Counted from the stretch's first letter, positions 33,463-43,219 are shown. The stretch: DNA of 64,000 bases from GCA-2709075 sp038146865 (GCA_038146865.1 JAYQSL010000006.1:1-64000); one strand, 5' to 3'. Program-made: numbers and translations. Notes: generated from the letters alone by a model not told the origin.

Positions 33463-34323
33463 GTGAGACCAATCGAAATTTTGATCGCTCTTTTAGTGAT
33501 GATGGTTTGGGGGGGTAATTTCGTTGCCATGCGCATCGGAGTGATCCATTTACCGCCCTTTTTGACACTCAGTTGCCGAATGCTTATTGCATCCGCAATC
33601 CTGGTTTGGTTTTTGAAATCTCCAAAGGGTCAATGGCCCCTCCTGCTGGCAATTTCATTCACAATGTCGACTTTACATTTTGGTCTCGGGTTAGTTGGTA
33701 TGCAGGAGATAGAAGCAGGCCCTGGGGCTATCGCCATGCAAGCCTCTGTTCCTTTTGCAGCCATTATTGTTTGGCTGGTCTATAAAGAAACATTGGGTTG
33801 GCGAAGATTTTTTGGAATGATCATTTCATTTATTGGCATACTGATCATATCCGGATCACCTGACTTAGCCAGCAACACTCATATGTTAGCAGTTTTGATC
33901 CTATCTGCATTTTTCTTCGCATTAGCGTCAATTTTAATAAAACGACTAAAAGATATTGATTTCGTCTCAGTCAATGCATGGGTATCTATTCTCTCTCTCC
34001 CGCAAGCCGTCCTTATCTCTGCCTGTTTCGAGGGACAACACTTTCAGGCCGCGATGACAGCCCCCTGGCAAACCTGGCTTGTTGTAATATACATGGCATT
34101 GGGAGCCACCATCATTGGTCAGGGATTGTGGTATCGAACTCTAGCAAGGCACGATACCAACAGCGTAATGCCCTTTACGCTTTTAGTACCGGTTTTTGGG
34201 GTCTTTTTTGGCATAATATTTTTAGGCGAAAATCTAGACTTTCAAAATGTAAGCGGTGGTCTGGTAACCATCGCCGGCGTAGGAATTATCCTTACACACA
34301 GAAGTATAAAAAGAGCATCTTAA
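33463..34323 (+). CDS. EamA/DMT-family drug/metabolite exporter
   Basis: 286 residues with ten predicted membrane helices in two EamA repeats (first ending near residue 135; second carrying VPVFGVFFGIIFLGENL). The opening ALLVMMVWGGNFVAMRIG is the usual DMT start. GTG start with AGGG just upstream. Its stop lies two bases before the amidase gene start, so the two are coupled. Substrate unknown; amino acids or small metabolites are common for the family. Confidence 0.85.
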   Translation: MRPIEILIALLVMMVWGGNFVAMRIGVIHLPPFLTLSCRMLIASAILVWFLKSPKGQWPLLLAISFTMSTLHFGLGLVGMQEIEAGPGAIAMQASVPFAAIIVWLVYKETLGWRRFFGMIISFIGILIISGSPDLASNTHMLAVLILSAFFFALASILIKRLKDIDFVSVNAWVSILSLPQAVLISACFEGQHFQAAMTAPWQTWLVVIYMALGATIIGQGLWYRTLARHDTNSVMPFTLLVPVFGVFFGIIFLGENLDFQNVSGGLVTIAGVGIILTHRSIKRAS

Positions 34324-34325
34324 TT

Positions 34326-35024
34326 GTGACTGTTTTCAAACCGCGCCCATCACCTAATTTCGGAAGCCGAGATAAAACCATTAAGATTGACATGCTGGTC
34401 ATCCATTACACAGGTTTACCGAGCACCGAGGTTTCACTGGAGAGAATGTGCGATCCTAAAAGGGAAGTAAGTGCGCATTATTTGATCGATGAAGGAGGCA
34501 AAATCTATCAGCTGGTAAACGAGAAAAATCGAGCTTGGCACGCAGGAGTAAGTTATTGGGATGGAGAAACCGACACTAATAGCCGATCAATAGGTATTGA
34601 GTTGCAAAATCCTGGACATGAGTGGGGCTACACCCTATTCCCGCAATTGCAGATGGAGGCTCTCAGAGAGTTATCCCAAGATATTATGTCTCGATATCAA
34701 ATTAGTAATCGGCTTGTACTAGGACATTCAGATGTCGCTCCGGGGCGCAAAAACGATCCAGGTCATCTATTCAATTGGGAATGGCTCGCAAAATCCGGTG
34801 TTGGTTTTTGGCCAGAACCTATGCCAGTAATTGGTCCAATGGATAGCGTATCTATCCGAAAGTCCCTGAATAATATCGGTTATGATCCAAGGGCGAAGTT
34901 CGTCGATGTAATCACTGCAATCCAGCAACATTACCGTCCCGAAAGAGTTGATGGTCAAATTGACGCTGATTGTGTCTCGATAATAAATGCCCTCAAGAAT
35001 GAAAAGCCAAAAAGAAACCCTTAA
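34326..35024 (+). CDS. N-acetylmuramoyl-L-alanine amidase, AmiD-like
   Basis: 232 residues. Amidase_2 domain with the zinc His27 in MLVIHYTGLPS, the IGIELQNPGHEWGY block and HSDVAPGRKNDPG with the second His and the Asp region. Residues from about 165 form a peptidoglycan-binding domain 1-like tail (SIRKSLNNIGYDP). This arrangement fits AmiD more than AmpD. No signal peptide is visible, so the protein may be cytoplasmic and act in muropeptide recycling. GTG 34326 starts two bases after the EamA stop. Confidence 0.82.
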   Translation: MTVFKPRPSPNFGSRDKTIKIDMLVIHYTGLPSTEVSLERMCDPKREVSAHYLIDEGGKIYQLVNEKNRAWHAGVSYWDGETDTNSRSIGIELQNPGHEWGYTLFPQLQMEALRELSQDIMSRYQISNRLVLGHSDVAPGRKNDPGHLFNWEWLAKSGVGFWPEPMPVIGPMDSVSIRKSLNNIGYDPRAKFVDVITAIQQHYRPERVDGQIDADCVSIINALKNEKPKRNP

Positions 35025-35065
35025 TTTCCACTTGACCTAGGAAGCGATGGGAGCAACTACTTAAC

Positions 35066-35452
35066 TGTCAGACGGTCGGGTGGCCGCTCTTTGCGCTAAA
35101 AAGATTACGAAAGAGAGGAAAGTCCGGGCTCCACGGAAACACGGTGCCGGGTAATACCCGGCGAAGGAGACTTCAGGGAAAGTGCCACAGAGAGCAGACC
35201 GCCTGTGTAATACAGGCAAGGGTGAAAGGGTGCGGCAAGAGCGCACCGCACTTCTGGCAACAGGAGTGGCATGGCAAACCCCACCGGGAGCAAAACCAAA
35301 TAGGAACGGCAGAAGACCCCGCGGTTTTGGACGGGTTTCCGCGTCGCCGTTCGGGTAGGTTGCACGAGATATTCGGTAACGGATATCCAAGATGAATGGC
35401 CACCCCCTGCTTCTTAGCAGGGACAGAACCCGGCTTATAGACCGTCTGGCAC
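35066..35452 (+). ncRNA. rnpB: RNase P RNA
   Basis: Bacterial class A RNase P RNA, about 387 nt, the ribozyme that trims tRNA 5' ends. The terminal P1 helix is CAGACGGTC (35069-35077) paired with GACCGTCTG near 35440-35448. Universal core elements are present: GAGAGGAAAGTCCGGGCTCC, CCACAGAGAGCAGACCG, GGGTGAAAGGGTGCGG, GAGTGGCATGGCAAACCCCAC, and GGACAGAACCCGGCTTATAGACC at the 3' side. TTGACC (35032-35037) may be its -35. ORFs across this region on both strands are spurious. The 277 bp to mraZ hold its promoter. Confidence 0.97.
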
Positions 35453-35621
35453 TCCCTAGTTTTTGGCGTTTGGTGCAAATACTAAATGTTTTTCAAAATC
35501 GCCAGATTCTTTTTAAATTTCTCGGGATAAAGCCCAAAAAAATCGTCAAAAACCCGTAAATGCGCCGATACTGCGGATCTTTTTTAATAGCAATAAATTC
35601 CTTAATTAGCTCTAGATCCCA

Positions 35622-35662
35622 TTGACACTACATTAAAACCCATGATATCCCATAATATCCCA
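35622..35662. promoter_or_regulatory. mraZ promoter with three MraZ boxes
   Basis: TTGACA (35622-35627) is a likely -35 element for mraZ. Just downstream, ACCCA (35638-35642), TCCCA (35648-35652) and TCCCA (35658-35662) form three repeats at an exact 10-bp period. Read on the minus strand these are TGGGN-N5-TGGGN-N5-TGGGN, the known MraZ recognition array. They overlap the expected spacer and -10 region, which predicts repression of the dcw cluster by MraZ. Confidence 0.8.
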
Positions 35663-35729
35663 AATTTTACGGGTACGTTTGGGTGGCAGATCCTTTCAAG
35701 AGGGTCGAGAGAATACGGGGATTAATTGG

Positions 35730-36197
35730 ATGACATCGTTCCTGTCCACATTTGTGAACAAGATCGACAGTAAAGGACGAGTGTCCGTCCCTGCACCTTT
35801 CCGCGGGTCACTGAACAATGAGCTATTCCAAGGGATCATCGCTTATCCATCTCTTACCGAACCAGCAATAGATGCTTTTGGGCGTTCAATGCTTGAGCAG
35901 CTCAATCGCCGCGTTCTCGATAAAAATTTAGAAGATGGAGAATTTGAGCAGACACTTCTTGGCCGTTCTGGATCTATTATTGAAACGATCATGGCGCTGG
36001 CCCATGAATTGCCCTTTGATGGGCAAGGCCGAGTTATTTTACCAGCTGCCCTTATTGAAGCGGCAGGTCTCGACAACCAAGCAGCATTTGTTGGTAGGGG
36101 AAATAGATTCCAGATTTGGAATCCAGGCAGATTTAGCGAAAAACAAGAGGAGGCAGTAGCAAAAATCCGAGAAAACCTCCGAACAGGTCTGTCCTGA
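35730..36197 (+). CDS. mraZ: Transcriptional regulator MraZ
   Basis: 155 residues, two SpoVT-AbrB-type domains with the paired DxxGR motifs: KIDSKGRVSVPAPFR at about 11-25 and PFDGQGRVILPAALIEAAGL in the second half. MraZ is the first gene of dcw clusters and represses its own operon through TGGGN repeats, present here upstream. ATG 35730 gives the standard N-terminus; earlier in-frame starts lie in the promoter region. Stop overlaps the rsmH start by one base. Confidence 0.93.
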   Translation: MTSFLSTFVNKIDSKGRVSVPAPFRGSLNNELFQGIIAYPSLTEPAIDAFGRSMLEQLNRRVLDKNLEDGEFEQTLLGRSGSIIETIMALAHELPFDGQGRVILPAALIEAAGLDNQAAFVGRGNRFQIWNPGRFSEKQEEAVAKIRENLRTGLS

Positions 36198-37156
36198 TGG
36201 AAAAACATCAACCTGTCATGCTTGAGGAAGTGGTAAAGGCGATTTCGCCACGAGACGGGGCGATTTACGTTGATGGTACTTTCGGCGGTGGAAGCTACTC
36301 TAGAGCCCTTCTTGAGAATGCTTATTGCAAAGTCATCGGAATTGACCGCGACCCGTCTGTAGATGAAGTGACCAAATCTTGGCGGTTAAAGTATGGGGAC
36401 AGGCTATTACTATTGCAGGGCTGTTTTGGCGACATGGTAGGCCTTCTTGAACGCAAAGGAGTTTGTGAGGTAGACGGCATTGCACTAGATCTTGGAGTAT
36501 CCTCTTTCCAATTAGATCAGCCAGAAAGGGGCTTTTCTTTCAGTAAAGATGGCCCTCTTGATATGCGCATGTCCAAAAATGGGACCTCAGCAGTGCAAGT
36601 AATCAATGAACACAAAGAAGACGATCTTGCAGATATCATTTTCAATTTTGGCGAGGAGAAACGTGCTCGGAGCATAGCAAGAGCTATCACTCAAGCCAGA
36701 ACAAAAACGCCCATAACCAGGACTTTACAGCTCGCTCAAATTGTTCGGCGTTGCTTTCCAAATAATAAATCAAGAGACAATAAGGACCAGGCGACCCGCA
36801 CTTTTCAAGCGTTGCGAATATATATAAACGACGAGCTGGGAGAGCTTGAGCGAGGACTTTGTGCTGCAGAAAAGCTTTTGAAAAAGGGGGGGAATATAGC
36901 TGTCGTAAGTTTTCATTCCTTAGAGGACAGGCTTGTAAAAAAATTTTTCATTAACAGGTCTCGAAACTCGTCACAGCCCTCCAGACATCTCCCTTCTCAA
37001 ACAGAGAACAAAAATCCAACTTTTACCATAAGTTCGCGTCGTCCAATACGTCCAAGCGATACCGAGATAAGCGCTAATCCACGCGCGCGCTCAGCACGTC
37101 TAAGAACAGCAACAAAATTAGGTGTGTCACCCTATCAAAGGGATAAACGACTTTGA
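36197..37156 (+). CDS. rsmH: 16S rRNA (cytosine-1402-N4)-methyltransferase RsmH
   Basis: 319 residues; methylates C1402 in the ribosomal P site. HQPVMLEEVVKAI starts the domain, VDGTFGGGSYSRALL is the SAM-binding motif I, GIALDLGVSSFQLDQPERGFSF and DNKDQATRTFQALRIYIN are family hallmarks. ATG overlaps the mraZ stop; the TGA overlaps the ftsL TTG start by four bases. Confidence 0.95.
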   Translation: MEKHQPVMLEEVVKAISPRDGAIYVDGTFGGGSYSRALLENAYCKVIGIDRDPSVDEVTKSWRLKYGDRLLLLQGCFGDMVGLLERKGVCEVDGIALDLGVSSFQLDQPERGFSFSKDGPLDMRMSKNGTSAVQVINEHKEDDLADIIFNFGEEKRARSIARAITQARTKTPITRTLQLAQIVRRCFPNNKSRDNKDQATRTFQALRIYINDELGELERGLCAAEKLLKKGGNIAVVSFHSLEDRLVKKFFINRSRNSSQPSRHLPSQTENKNPTFTISSRRPIRPSDTEISANPRARSARLRTATKLGVSPYQRDKRL

Positions 37157-37521
37157 TCAAACGCTCGACGCTTATATGGATGTCAATGGCAGTGGTCGCT
37201 GGTGTAGGTCTATTTACTCTTAAGTATGACGTGTCAGAGTCGGAAGAATTGCTTGCAACGCTTCGCCTAGAAACAAACACCCACAACCAGGAGATTCATA
37301 TTCTAAAGGCAGAATGGGCTTATCTGAACAGACCAGACCGGTTGGATAAGCTTGGTAGGCGCTTTTTGGTTTTAGAACCCACACTGGCCAATCAAACAAT
37401 AGCCATTGAGGACATTCCATTTCGACCTCGACCAAATCTAGGGTTGAATCCAGGCAATACGGTCCCCCCGGCGGCCGATCGTGACCCCCCCCAAAAACTC
37501 ACGTTTTTACGTGTTCCATGA
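37153..37521 (+). CDS. ftsL: Cell division protein FtsL
   Basis: 122 residues: short cytoplasmic N-terminus, one membrane segment (LIWMSMAVVAGVGLFTL, about 7-24), then a coiled coil (SEELLATLRLETNTHNQEIHILKAEWAYLNRPDRLDKLG) and a Pro-rich tail. Bitopic partner of the FtsQLB divisome complex. TTG start overlapping the rsmH stop as TTGA. Assignment rests on topology, the AEWAYLNRPDRL motif and position. Confidence 0.88.
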   Translation: MIKRSTLIWMSMAVVAGVGLFTLKYDVSESEELLATLRLETNTHNQEIHILKAEWAYLNRPDRLDKLGRRFLVLEPTLANQTIAIEDIPFRPRPNLGLNPGNTVPPAADRDPPQKLTFLRVP

Positions 37522-39236
37522 TCGGCCGCCAATCTTCCCCTTCCCGCAGAACCCGCCGGAGGCCGCCGGTTCCAGGGGAGATAGAAATTGCTCGTATAAG
37601 GTTAATGGTAGCCGGGAGCCTGGCGATTGCGGGATTTTTGTTAGTGGCGACAAGACTTACAATTGTTACCGTTCTGCCAACAACCGAGGCAACAAGAACA
37701 ATCCACCCCACAAAACCAAGCACTTATAGTGTATCTAGAGCCAACATTCTGGATCGAAATGGGAAATTGCTAGCGACCAACCTCAAAACTTTTTCTCTTT
37801 ATGCAAATCCCAACCTGATTCAAAATCCCAGGTCTACCGCGGAGAAAATTGTCGCCATTCTCCCGGATTTGCGGATCGAAACGGTAGAACGACAACTTGG
37901 AGAAAAGCGCTCTTTTGTTTGGATTAAACGTAGGTTAACTCCCGAGCAGAAATATGAGTTGAACAAGCTTGGAAACCCCGCTTTAGATTTTAAAACAGAA
38001 GAGAAGCGTTTCTACCCTGCCGGAAGAGTTACCGGTCACGTTGTCGGTTTCACGAACATCGACAACCAGGGTCGCGGTGGTTTTGAGAGAAAGTTCGATA
38101 GAGAGTTAACAACAACTTCGACACCCTTCTCCTTAAGCATTGATCTAAGAGTTCAATATATTATCAGCCAAGCTCTGCGAGATGCGTTAAAAAATTTTAA
38201 GGCAATTGGAGCCACTGGAATCGTTATGGATGCCAACAACGGACAAGTGATCGCCATGGTATCTTTGCCTGATTTCAACCCAAATGATTTGTCCAGCACC
38301 AATGATAAAACACGATTTAATCAGGCAACTCACGGTGTTTATGAAATGGGCTCGACTTTTAAAATATTTACGACAGCAATGGCCTTGGAAAGCAGAAAAA
38401 TAAGTATTCAAGACGGATATGATGCTTCCCGACCCATTCGGGTTGGCCGATTTGTAATACGAGACTATCGTGCGAAAAATCGCTGGTTAAGCTTGCCGGA
38501 AATTTTAATTCACTCGTCCAATATTGGTTCAGCAAAGATGGCATTGGACGTGGGCCGCCACAAACAGCGCGACTTCCTAGAAAGACTCGGTTTACTCGAA
38601 AAACCAACTTTAGAGTTAGAGGAGGAGGAAATTGGTTCTCCTATCACTCCTAATCCCTGGCGGGATGTCAATGCAATGACAATCGGCTATGGTCACGGTA
38701 TCGCGGTCAGCCCTATTCAAATCACAAGTGCAGTTGCTGCTGTAATCAACGGGGGTATATTTTATGAGCCAACCCTCCTCCTCAATCGTTCAAATCTCGG
38801 AGGGAGGAGAGTTGTTTCGGAAAAGACCTCGGATAAAATCAGGCGTCTTCTGAGGGTTGTCGTCACCAATGGCAGCGGTCGAAAAGCGGACGCAGCGAAT
38901 TATCTCGTTGGCGGAAAAACTGGAACGGCTGAAAAGGTAGAGGGCCGAGGATATAAAAGAAAGGCCGTGCGGTCCTCTTTTGTTGGGGCATTCCCAATGA
39001 ACAAGCCCAGATACGTCGTTTTTGCAATGATTGATGAACCAATCGGGAACAAAGATACCCTCGGATACGCTACAGGGGGCTGGGTGGCGGCTCCTCTGGT
39101 TGGGAGAGTTATATCTCGAATTGCGCCTTTACTTGGGGTTAAACCGATAAATCACGAGAACCCAAAAGTCCAAAATCAAATGGCTATAAGTGTTGTCACC
39201 AAAAAATTAGGGAAAAAGCACTTTGCATCTTTCTGA
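37518..39236 (+). CDS. ftsI: Septal peptidoglycan transpeptidase FtsI (PBP3)
   Basis: 572 residues: basic cytoplasmic tail, membrane anchor at about 28-52, dimerisation domain with RANILDRNGKLLATN, and a class B penicillin-binding transpeptidase. The catalytic serine is S279 in GSTFKIFT, followed by SSN in IHSSNIGSA and KTG in VGGKTGTAEK. Makes septal crosslinks with FtsW. ATGA overlap with ftsL; overlaps murE by 14 bases. Confidence 0.96.
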   Translation: MIGRQSSPSRRTRRRPPVPGEIEIARIRLMVAGSLAIAGFLLVATRLTIVTVLPTTEATRTIHPTKPSTYSVSRANILDRNGKLLATNLKTFSLYANPNLIQNPRSTAEKIVAILPDLRIETVERQLGEKRSFVWIKRRLTPEQKYELNKLGNPALDFKTEEKRFYPAGRVTGHVVGFTNIDNQGRGGFERKFDRELTTTSTPFSLSIDLRVQYIISQALRDALKNFKAIGATGIVMDANNGQVIAMVSLPDFNPNDLSSTNDKTRFNQATHGVYEMGSTFKIFTTAMALESRKISIQDGYDASRPIRVGRFVIRDYRAKNRWLSLPEILIHSSNIGSAKMALDVGRHKQRDFLERLGLLEKPTLELEEEEIGSPITPNPWRDVNAMTIGYGHGIAVSPIQITSAVAAVINGGIFYEPTLLLNRSNLGGRRVVSEKTSDKIRRLLRVVVTNGSGRKADAANYLVGGKTGTAEKVEGRGYKRKAVRSSFVGAFPMNKPRYVVFAMIDEPIGNKDTLGYATGGWVAAPLVGRVISRIAPLLGVKPINHENPKVQNQMAISVVTKKLGKKHFASF

Positions 39237-40695
39237 GTTATGTCCCCCATGTGTGGGAAAAATATCCGGCGGCTCAGACCCCAATATAACTGGCATCACC
39301 TGTGACTCTCGAGAGGTAATTCCAGGTTTTCTTTTCGTGGCACTGCTTGGGTCAAAGAAAGATGGCGCTGTATTTATTTCCGATGCAGCTGCAAAAGGAG
39401 CTTCAGCTATCTTGGCTTTAGACGGTATTACCCTGCCAGACAACGCGGCAAACCTCCCAATCGTTTCTTCACCAAATCCTCGGCGTTCGTTTGCGATTAG
39501 CGCATCCAGATATTTTGCCGCTCAGCCCAAAACTACCGCCGCGGTCACGGGCACCAATGGTAAAACCTCAGTTGCTTGGTTCACGAAACAGCTTTGGTCG
39601 AAATTAGGTAAAAAATCTGCATCTATAGGTACCCTGGGCCTACAGGCAGACACAGAAGCTCATAGCCTAGGCAAGGGATTAACGACTGAAGATCCAGTGA
39701 CGCTTCATCGAAATCTCGACGAACTAGCTAAAAAACAGTTTGAGTGCACTATTTTAGAAGCATCGAGTCATGGACTGGATCAACACAGATTAGACGGGGT
39801 GAAATTTTCAGCGGGGGCATTCACGAATCTGTCCCATGAACACCTCGATTATCATAAAAATTTTGACAATTACCGAACCGCAAAACGAAGGCTTTTTTCG
39901 GAGATTCTTAATAAAGACATGGGGGCTGTATTAAATGCAGATACAGAAGAGTTCACTGATTGGTCCGATCTGGCTCGATCCAGATCTCTCAACCTAATCT
40001 CCTTTGGCCGACATGGTAAAGATCTTAAACTAATAAATTCTATCCCCTGCTATTCAGGACAGAATCTGAAATTTGAAGCCTGGGGTACTGAATATAACCG
40101 GCATATCCCTGTTTTTGGGGAGTTTCAGGCAGAGAATATACTTTGTGCTTTAGGATTAGTTGTAGCCTGCGGTGAAACACCAGAAGAAGCAATAGAAGCC
40201 ACCGAAGCGCTTTCTCCTCCACCTGGAAGATTAGAACTTGTCGCGCGGATCTTGAACGGTAGTTCTATCTTTGTTGATTTCGCTCATACTCCTCAGGCTC
40301 TGTCGACTGTTTTGAGGGAACTACGTTCGCAAACGTCTGGTAAAATTATACTGGTTTTCGGTTGCGGCGGAGAACGTGACCAAGAAAAAAGATCCCAAAT
40401 GGGTCTTATAGCCGATCGCATGGCTGATGAGATAATCATCACAGACGATAACCCACGGAACGAAAAGGCTAGCTCTATTCGAAAAGATATACTTTCTAAC
40501 TGCCAACGTGCGGGTGAGATTTCAGATCGAGCTGAGGCTATTAAAGCTGCGATTTCAATGCTCACGCCCAATGACAGTTTGTTAATAGCTGGGAAGGGTC
40601 ACGAGTCTGGGCAAATCGTCGGAGACACCATTTTGCCATTTAACGATCGAAAAATTGCCCTCAACTTATTAAAAGAGCTTCGAGGTCAAGCATGA
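39223..40695 (+). CDS. murE: UDP-MurNAc-tripeptide ligase MurE (meso-diaminopimelate-adding)
   Basis: 490 residues. ATP-binding GTNGKTSVAWFTK, ILEASSHGLDQHRLDG and the DDNPRNE motif, whose Asn/Arg recognise meso-diaminopimelate, show a Gram-negative-type MurE. Adds the third residue to the peptidoglycan stem in the cytoplasm. TTG 39223 start inside the end of ftsI; AGGGAAAA upstream is a plausible SD. ATGA overlap with murF. Confidence 0.95.
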   Translation: MHLSELCPPCVGKISGGSDPNITGITCDSREVIPGFLFVALLGSKKDGAVFISDAAAKGASAILALDGITLPDNAANLPIVSSPNPRRSFAISASRYFAAQPKTTAAVTGTNGKTSVAWFTKQLWSKLGKKSASIGTLGLQADTEAHSLGKGLTTEDPVTLHRNLDELAKKQFECTILEASSHGLDQHRLDGVKFSAGAFTNLSHEHLDYHKNFDNYRTAKRRLFSEILNKDMGAVLNADTEEFTDWSDLARSRSLNLISFGRHGKDLKLINSIPCYSGQNLKFEAWGTEYNRHIPVFGEFQAENILCALGLVVACGETPEEAIEATEALSPPPGRLELVARILNGSSIFVDFAHTPQALSTVLRELRSQTSGKIILVFGCGGERDQEKRSQMGLIADRMADEIIITDDNPRNEKASSIRKDILSNCQRAGEISDRAEAIKAAISMLTPNDSLLIAGKGHESGQIVGDTILPFNDRKIALNLLKELRGQA

Positions 40696-42134
40696 ACCAG
40701 GAGCATCTGTGGAGCGCACATGAAATTGCTGCTGTTACGGGCGGCACTGCATCAGGCACGTGGTTTTCCTCTGGCGTAAGCATCAATACGCGAACGCTCA
40801 AGGTCGGAGATCTATTCGTCGCAATAAGAGGACCTATGTTTGATGGGCATCAATTCGCCGCAGAAGCAGTTAAAAAAGGTGCCTCGGGTTTATTAATTGA
40901 TACACATCCAGCCAATCTGCCAGAGAGAGCCCCAATTGTGGTGGTGAATGATACCTTAGCTGCACTCCATGCATTGGGTAATGCCTCGAGGAGACGCTCA
41001 GAGGCCCTAATAATAGCAGTTACCGGCAGCGTTGGAAAAACAAGCACCAAAAATGCTCTTTATCATGCGTTGAGTCTGCAAGGCCAAACGACATGCAGCC
41101 AGGCCAGTCACAATAACTTGTGGGGCGTTCCTCTTTCTTTATCGCAAATGGCACGCCGGGATCAGTTTGGAATTTTTGAAGTTGGGATGAGTCATCCAGG
41201 TGAAATTTCGCCACTTTCAAAGATGATATCGCCGAAGATAGCGATAATAACAAACGTAGAGCCGGCTCACACCGCAAATTTCGATAGCCTGGAATTAGTC
41301 GCTAAAGAGAAGGCTGAAATTTTTGACGGTTTAGAGCCAAGCGGTGTTGCAGTCTTAAACGCAGATAATAAATTTTTTTCATACTTAAAAGCCCGCAGCA
41401 AATCGGTTGGAGTTAAAAATCTTCTGACTTTTGGATCTGCCAGCGATGCAGACACTCGGTTAATTTCGTTATCTTCAGATTGCCAAGGCAGCTACATCGA
41501 AGCCTCTATCAAAGGAAAGAGGATTTCCTATAAGGTCAGTCTGCCTGGAAAACATCAGGTAATGAATAGCCTTGCCACACTTACAGCCATACATGCTGCC
41601 GGAGCAGATATAGATGCAGCGGCAGCTTCCTTGGGTCAGCTGGTTCCTCTACCTGGACGTGGCAAAAGCTACCAATGTGGAATCTTAGGTGGGTCTATCA
41701 AACTAATTGACGAGAGCTATAACGCAAATCCAGCTTCTATGCGGGCAGCCTTGGATAACTTGGGAAACACAAAGATAGATCCTCCGGGGCGACGCATTGC
41801 AGTTCTGGGTGACATGCTGGAGTTGGGGAGAAATAGTCAAACTTATCACCTCAATCTCGCACCAACCATACTCAAAAACCAAGTCGAAAAAATATTTGCG
41901 GTTGGTAGTCAAATGGAGGGGTTATTTGAGAGTTTGCCACCGGATATGCAGTGTTTTTTCAGCGCTGATACAAAGGGACTTACCGAAGAAATTTTAAAAA
42001 TTCTGCAGCCGAATGACATTGTGCTCGTCAAAGGCTCGAACGCGGTTGGAATGGCATCGGTTGTAACGGAGATACGAGCAGAGCTAGGTGGTTACTGCAA
42101 ACCTCTCCCAGGAAGATTAGAAAATGCTGTATAA
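40692..42134 (+). CDS. murF: UDP-MurNAc-tripeptide-D-Ala-D-Ala ligase MurF
   Basis: 480 residues. The Mur ligase P-loop is VTGSVGKTSTKNAL, followed by HNNLWGVPLSL, MSHPGEISPLS and DESYNANPASMRAAL, all MurF hallmarks. Adds D-Ala-D-Ala made with the Ddl encoded further down the cluster. Overlaps murE by four bases and mraY by eleven. Confidence 0.95.
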   Translation: MNQEHLWSAHEIAAVTGGTASGTWFSSGVSINTRTLKVGDLFVAIRGPMFDGHQFAAEAVKKGASGLLIDTHPANLPERAPIVVVNDTLAALHALGNASRRRSEALIIAVTGSVGKTSTKNALYHALSLQGQTTCSQASHNNLWGVPLSLSQMARRDQFGIFEVGMSHPGEISPLSKMISPKIAIITNVEPAHTANFDSLELVAKEKAEIFDGLEPSGVAVLNADNKFFSYLKARSKSVGVKNLLTFGSASDADTRLISLSSDCQGSYIEASIKGKRISYKVSLPGKHQVMNSLATLTAIHAAGADIDAAAASLGQLVPLPGRGKSYQCGILGGSIKLIDESYNANPASMRAALDNLGNTKIDPPGRRIAVLGDMLELGRNSQTYHLNLAPTILKNQVEKIFAVGSQMEGLFESLPPDMQCFFSADTKGLTEEILKILQPNDIVLVKGSNAVGMASVVTEIRAELGGYCKPLPGRLENAV

Positions 42135-43212
42135 CATTCTAACGCCTATGGCCGAAGACTTAGGCTTTCTCAATCTTTTCCGCTACATCACTTTCAGAAC
42201 CGGCGGCGCTATAATCACCTCTTTGACGATCAGTTTTGTTTTAGGCAAGCCCCTCATAGATTGGCTCAAAAAAAGGCAGGTCAGAGGTCAGCCTATCAGA
42301 ACTGACGGACCAGAAAGCCACATAATAACGAAACAAGGAACGCCCACTATGGGCGGTTTATTAATATTGATTTCAATGTCAGTGGCGACCTTATTATGGG
42401 CAGATCTCTCTAATCGATACATATGGGCTGTTTTACTGCTTACGCTTGGATTTGGGGCAATAGGATTTGCCGACGATTACCTGAAATTAGCAAAAGGCTC
42501 CTCGAGAGGGCTGCCAGGAAAAATTAAATTATTCGGAGAAGTGGCGATAGCGCTTGGCGTTTGTTGGTGGATTACCGCAATAGCGGACCCAGCTACTGCG
42601 ACTGGATTAGCAATACCCCTTTTTAAAGATTTAATGATCCAGATGGGTTGGTTATTTATCCCCTTTGCAATCTTCGTAATCGTTGGATCAGGAAATGCGG
42701 TTAACCTTACCGATGGTTTGGATGGCTTAGCGATCGTGCCAGCAATGATAGTTGCAGGATGCCTTGCAGTAATATCCTACCTGGCCGGAAACTCCATATT
42801 CGCTACATATCTTCAATTGTTTCCGGTGCCCGGTGCTGGAGAATTGGCAGTATTTTGTGGTGCCTTAGTTGGAGCTAGCCTCGGGTTTCTGTGGTTTAAC
42901 GCTCCACCCGCAATGGTTTTCATGGGAGACACCGGCTCTCTATCGATTGGCGGAGCATTAGGCGCGGTAGCAGTAATAATTAAACATGAATTTGTGTTAG
43001 CAATTATTGGCGGTTTGTTTGTCTTAGAGACCATTTCCGTAATCATACAAGTAATATCATTTAAATTGACCGGTAAGCGCATTTTTAGAATGGCGCCCTT
43101 GCATCACCACTTTGAAAAAAAGGGCTGGGAGGAACCAACCATAGTAATTCGTTTTTGGATAATCGCTATTGTTTTAGCGTTAGTCGGCCTTGCAACTTTG
43201 AAATTACGTTGA
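42124..43212 (+). CDS. mraY: Phospho-MurNAc-pentapeptide transferase MraY
   Basis: 362 residues with about ten membrane helices. Active-site aspartates lie in GFADDYLKLAKGSSRGL and NAVNLTDGLDGLAI; MGDTGSLSIGG and the HHHFEKKGWEEPTIVIRFW block complete the signature. Forms lipid I at the inner face of the membrane. ATG start within the end of murF. Confidence 0.96.
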   Translation: MLYNILTPMAEDLGFLNLFRYITFRTGGAIITSLTISFVLGKPLIDWLKKRQVRGQPIRTDGPESHIITKQGTPTMGGLLILISMSVATLLWADLSNRYIWAVLLLTLGFGAIGFADDYLKLAKGSSRGLPGKIKLFGEVAIALGVCWWITAIADPATATGLAIPLFKDLMIQMGWLFIPFAIFVIVGSGNAVNLTDGLDGLAIVPAMIVAGCLAVISYLAGNSIFATYLQLFPVPGAGELAVFCGALVGASLGFLWFNAPPAMVFMGDTGSLSIGGALGAVAVIIKHEFVLAIIGGLFVLETISVIIQVISFKLTGKRIFRMAPLHHHFEKKGWEEPTIVIRFWIIAIVLALVGLATLKLR

Positions 43213-43219
43213 GCTAATC

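Noticed and set aside
35061..35478. Several ORFs on both strands, up to 109 residues
   Set aside because: They lie inside the RNase P RNA, whose conserved core and P1 pairing explain the sequence.
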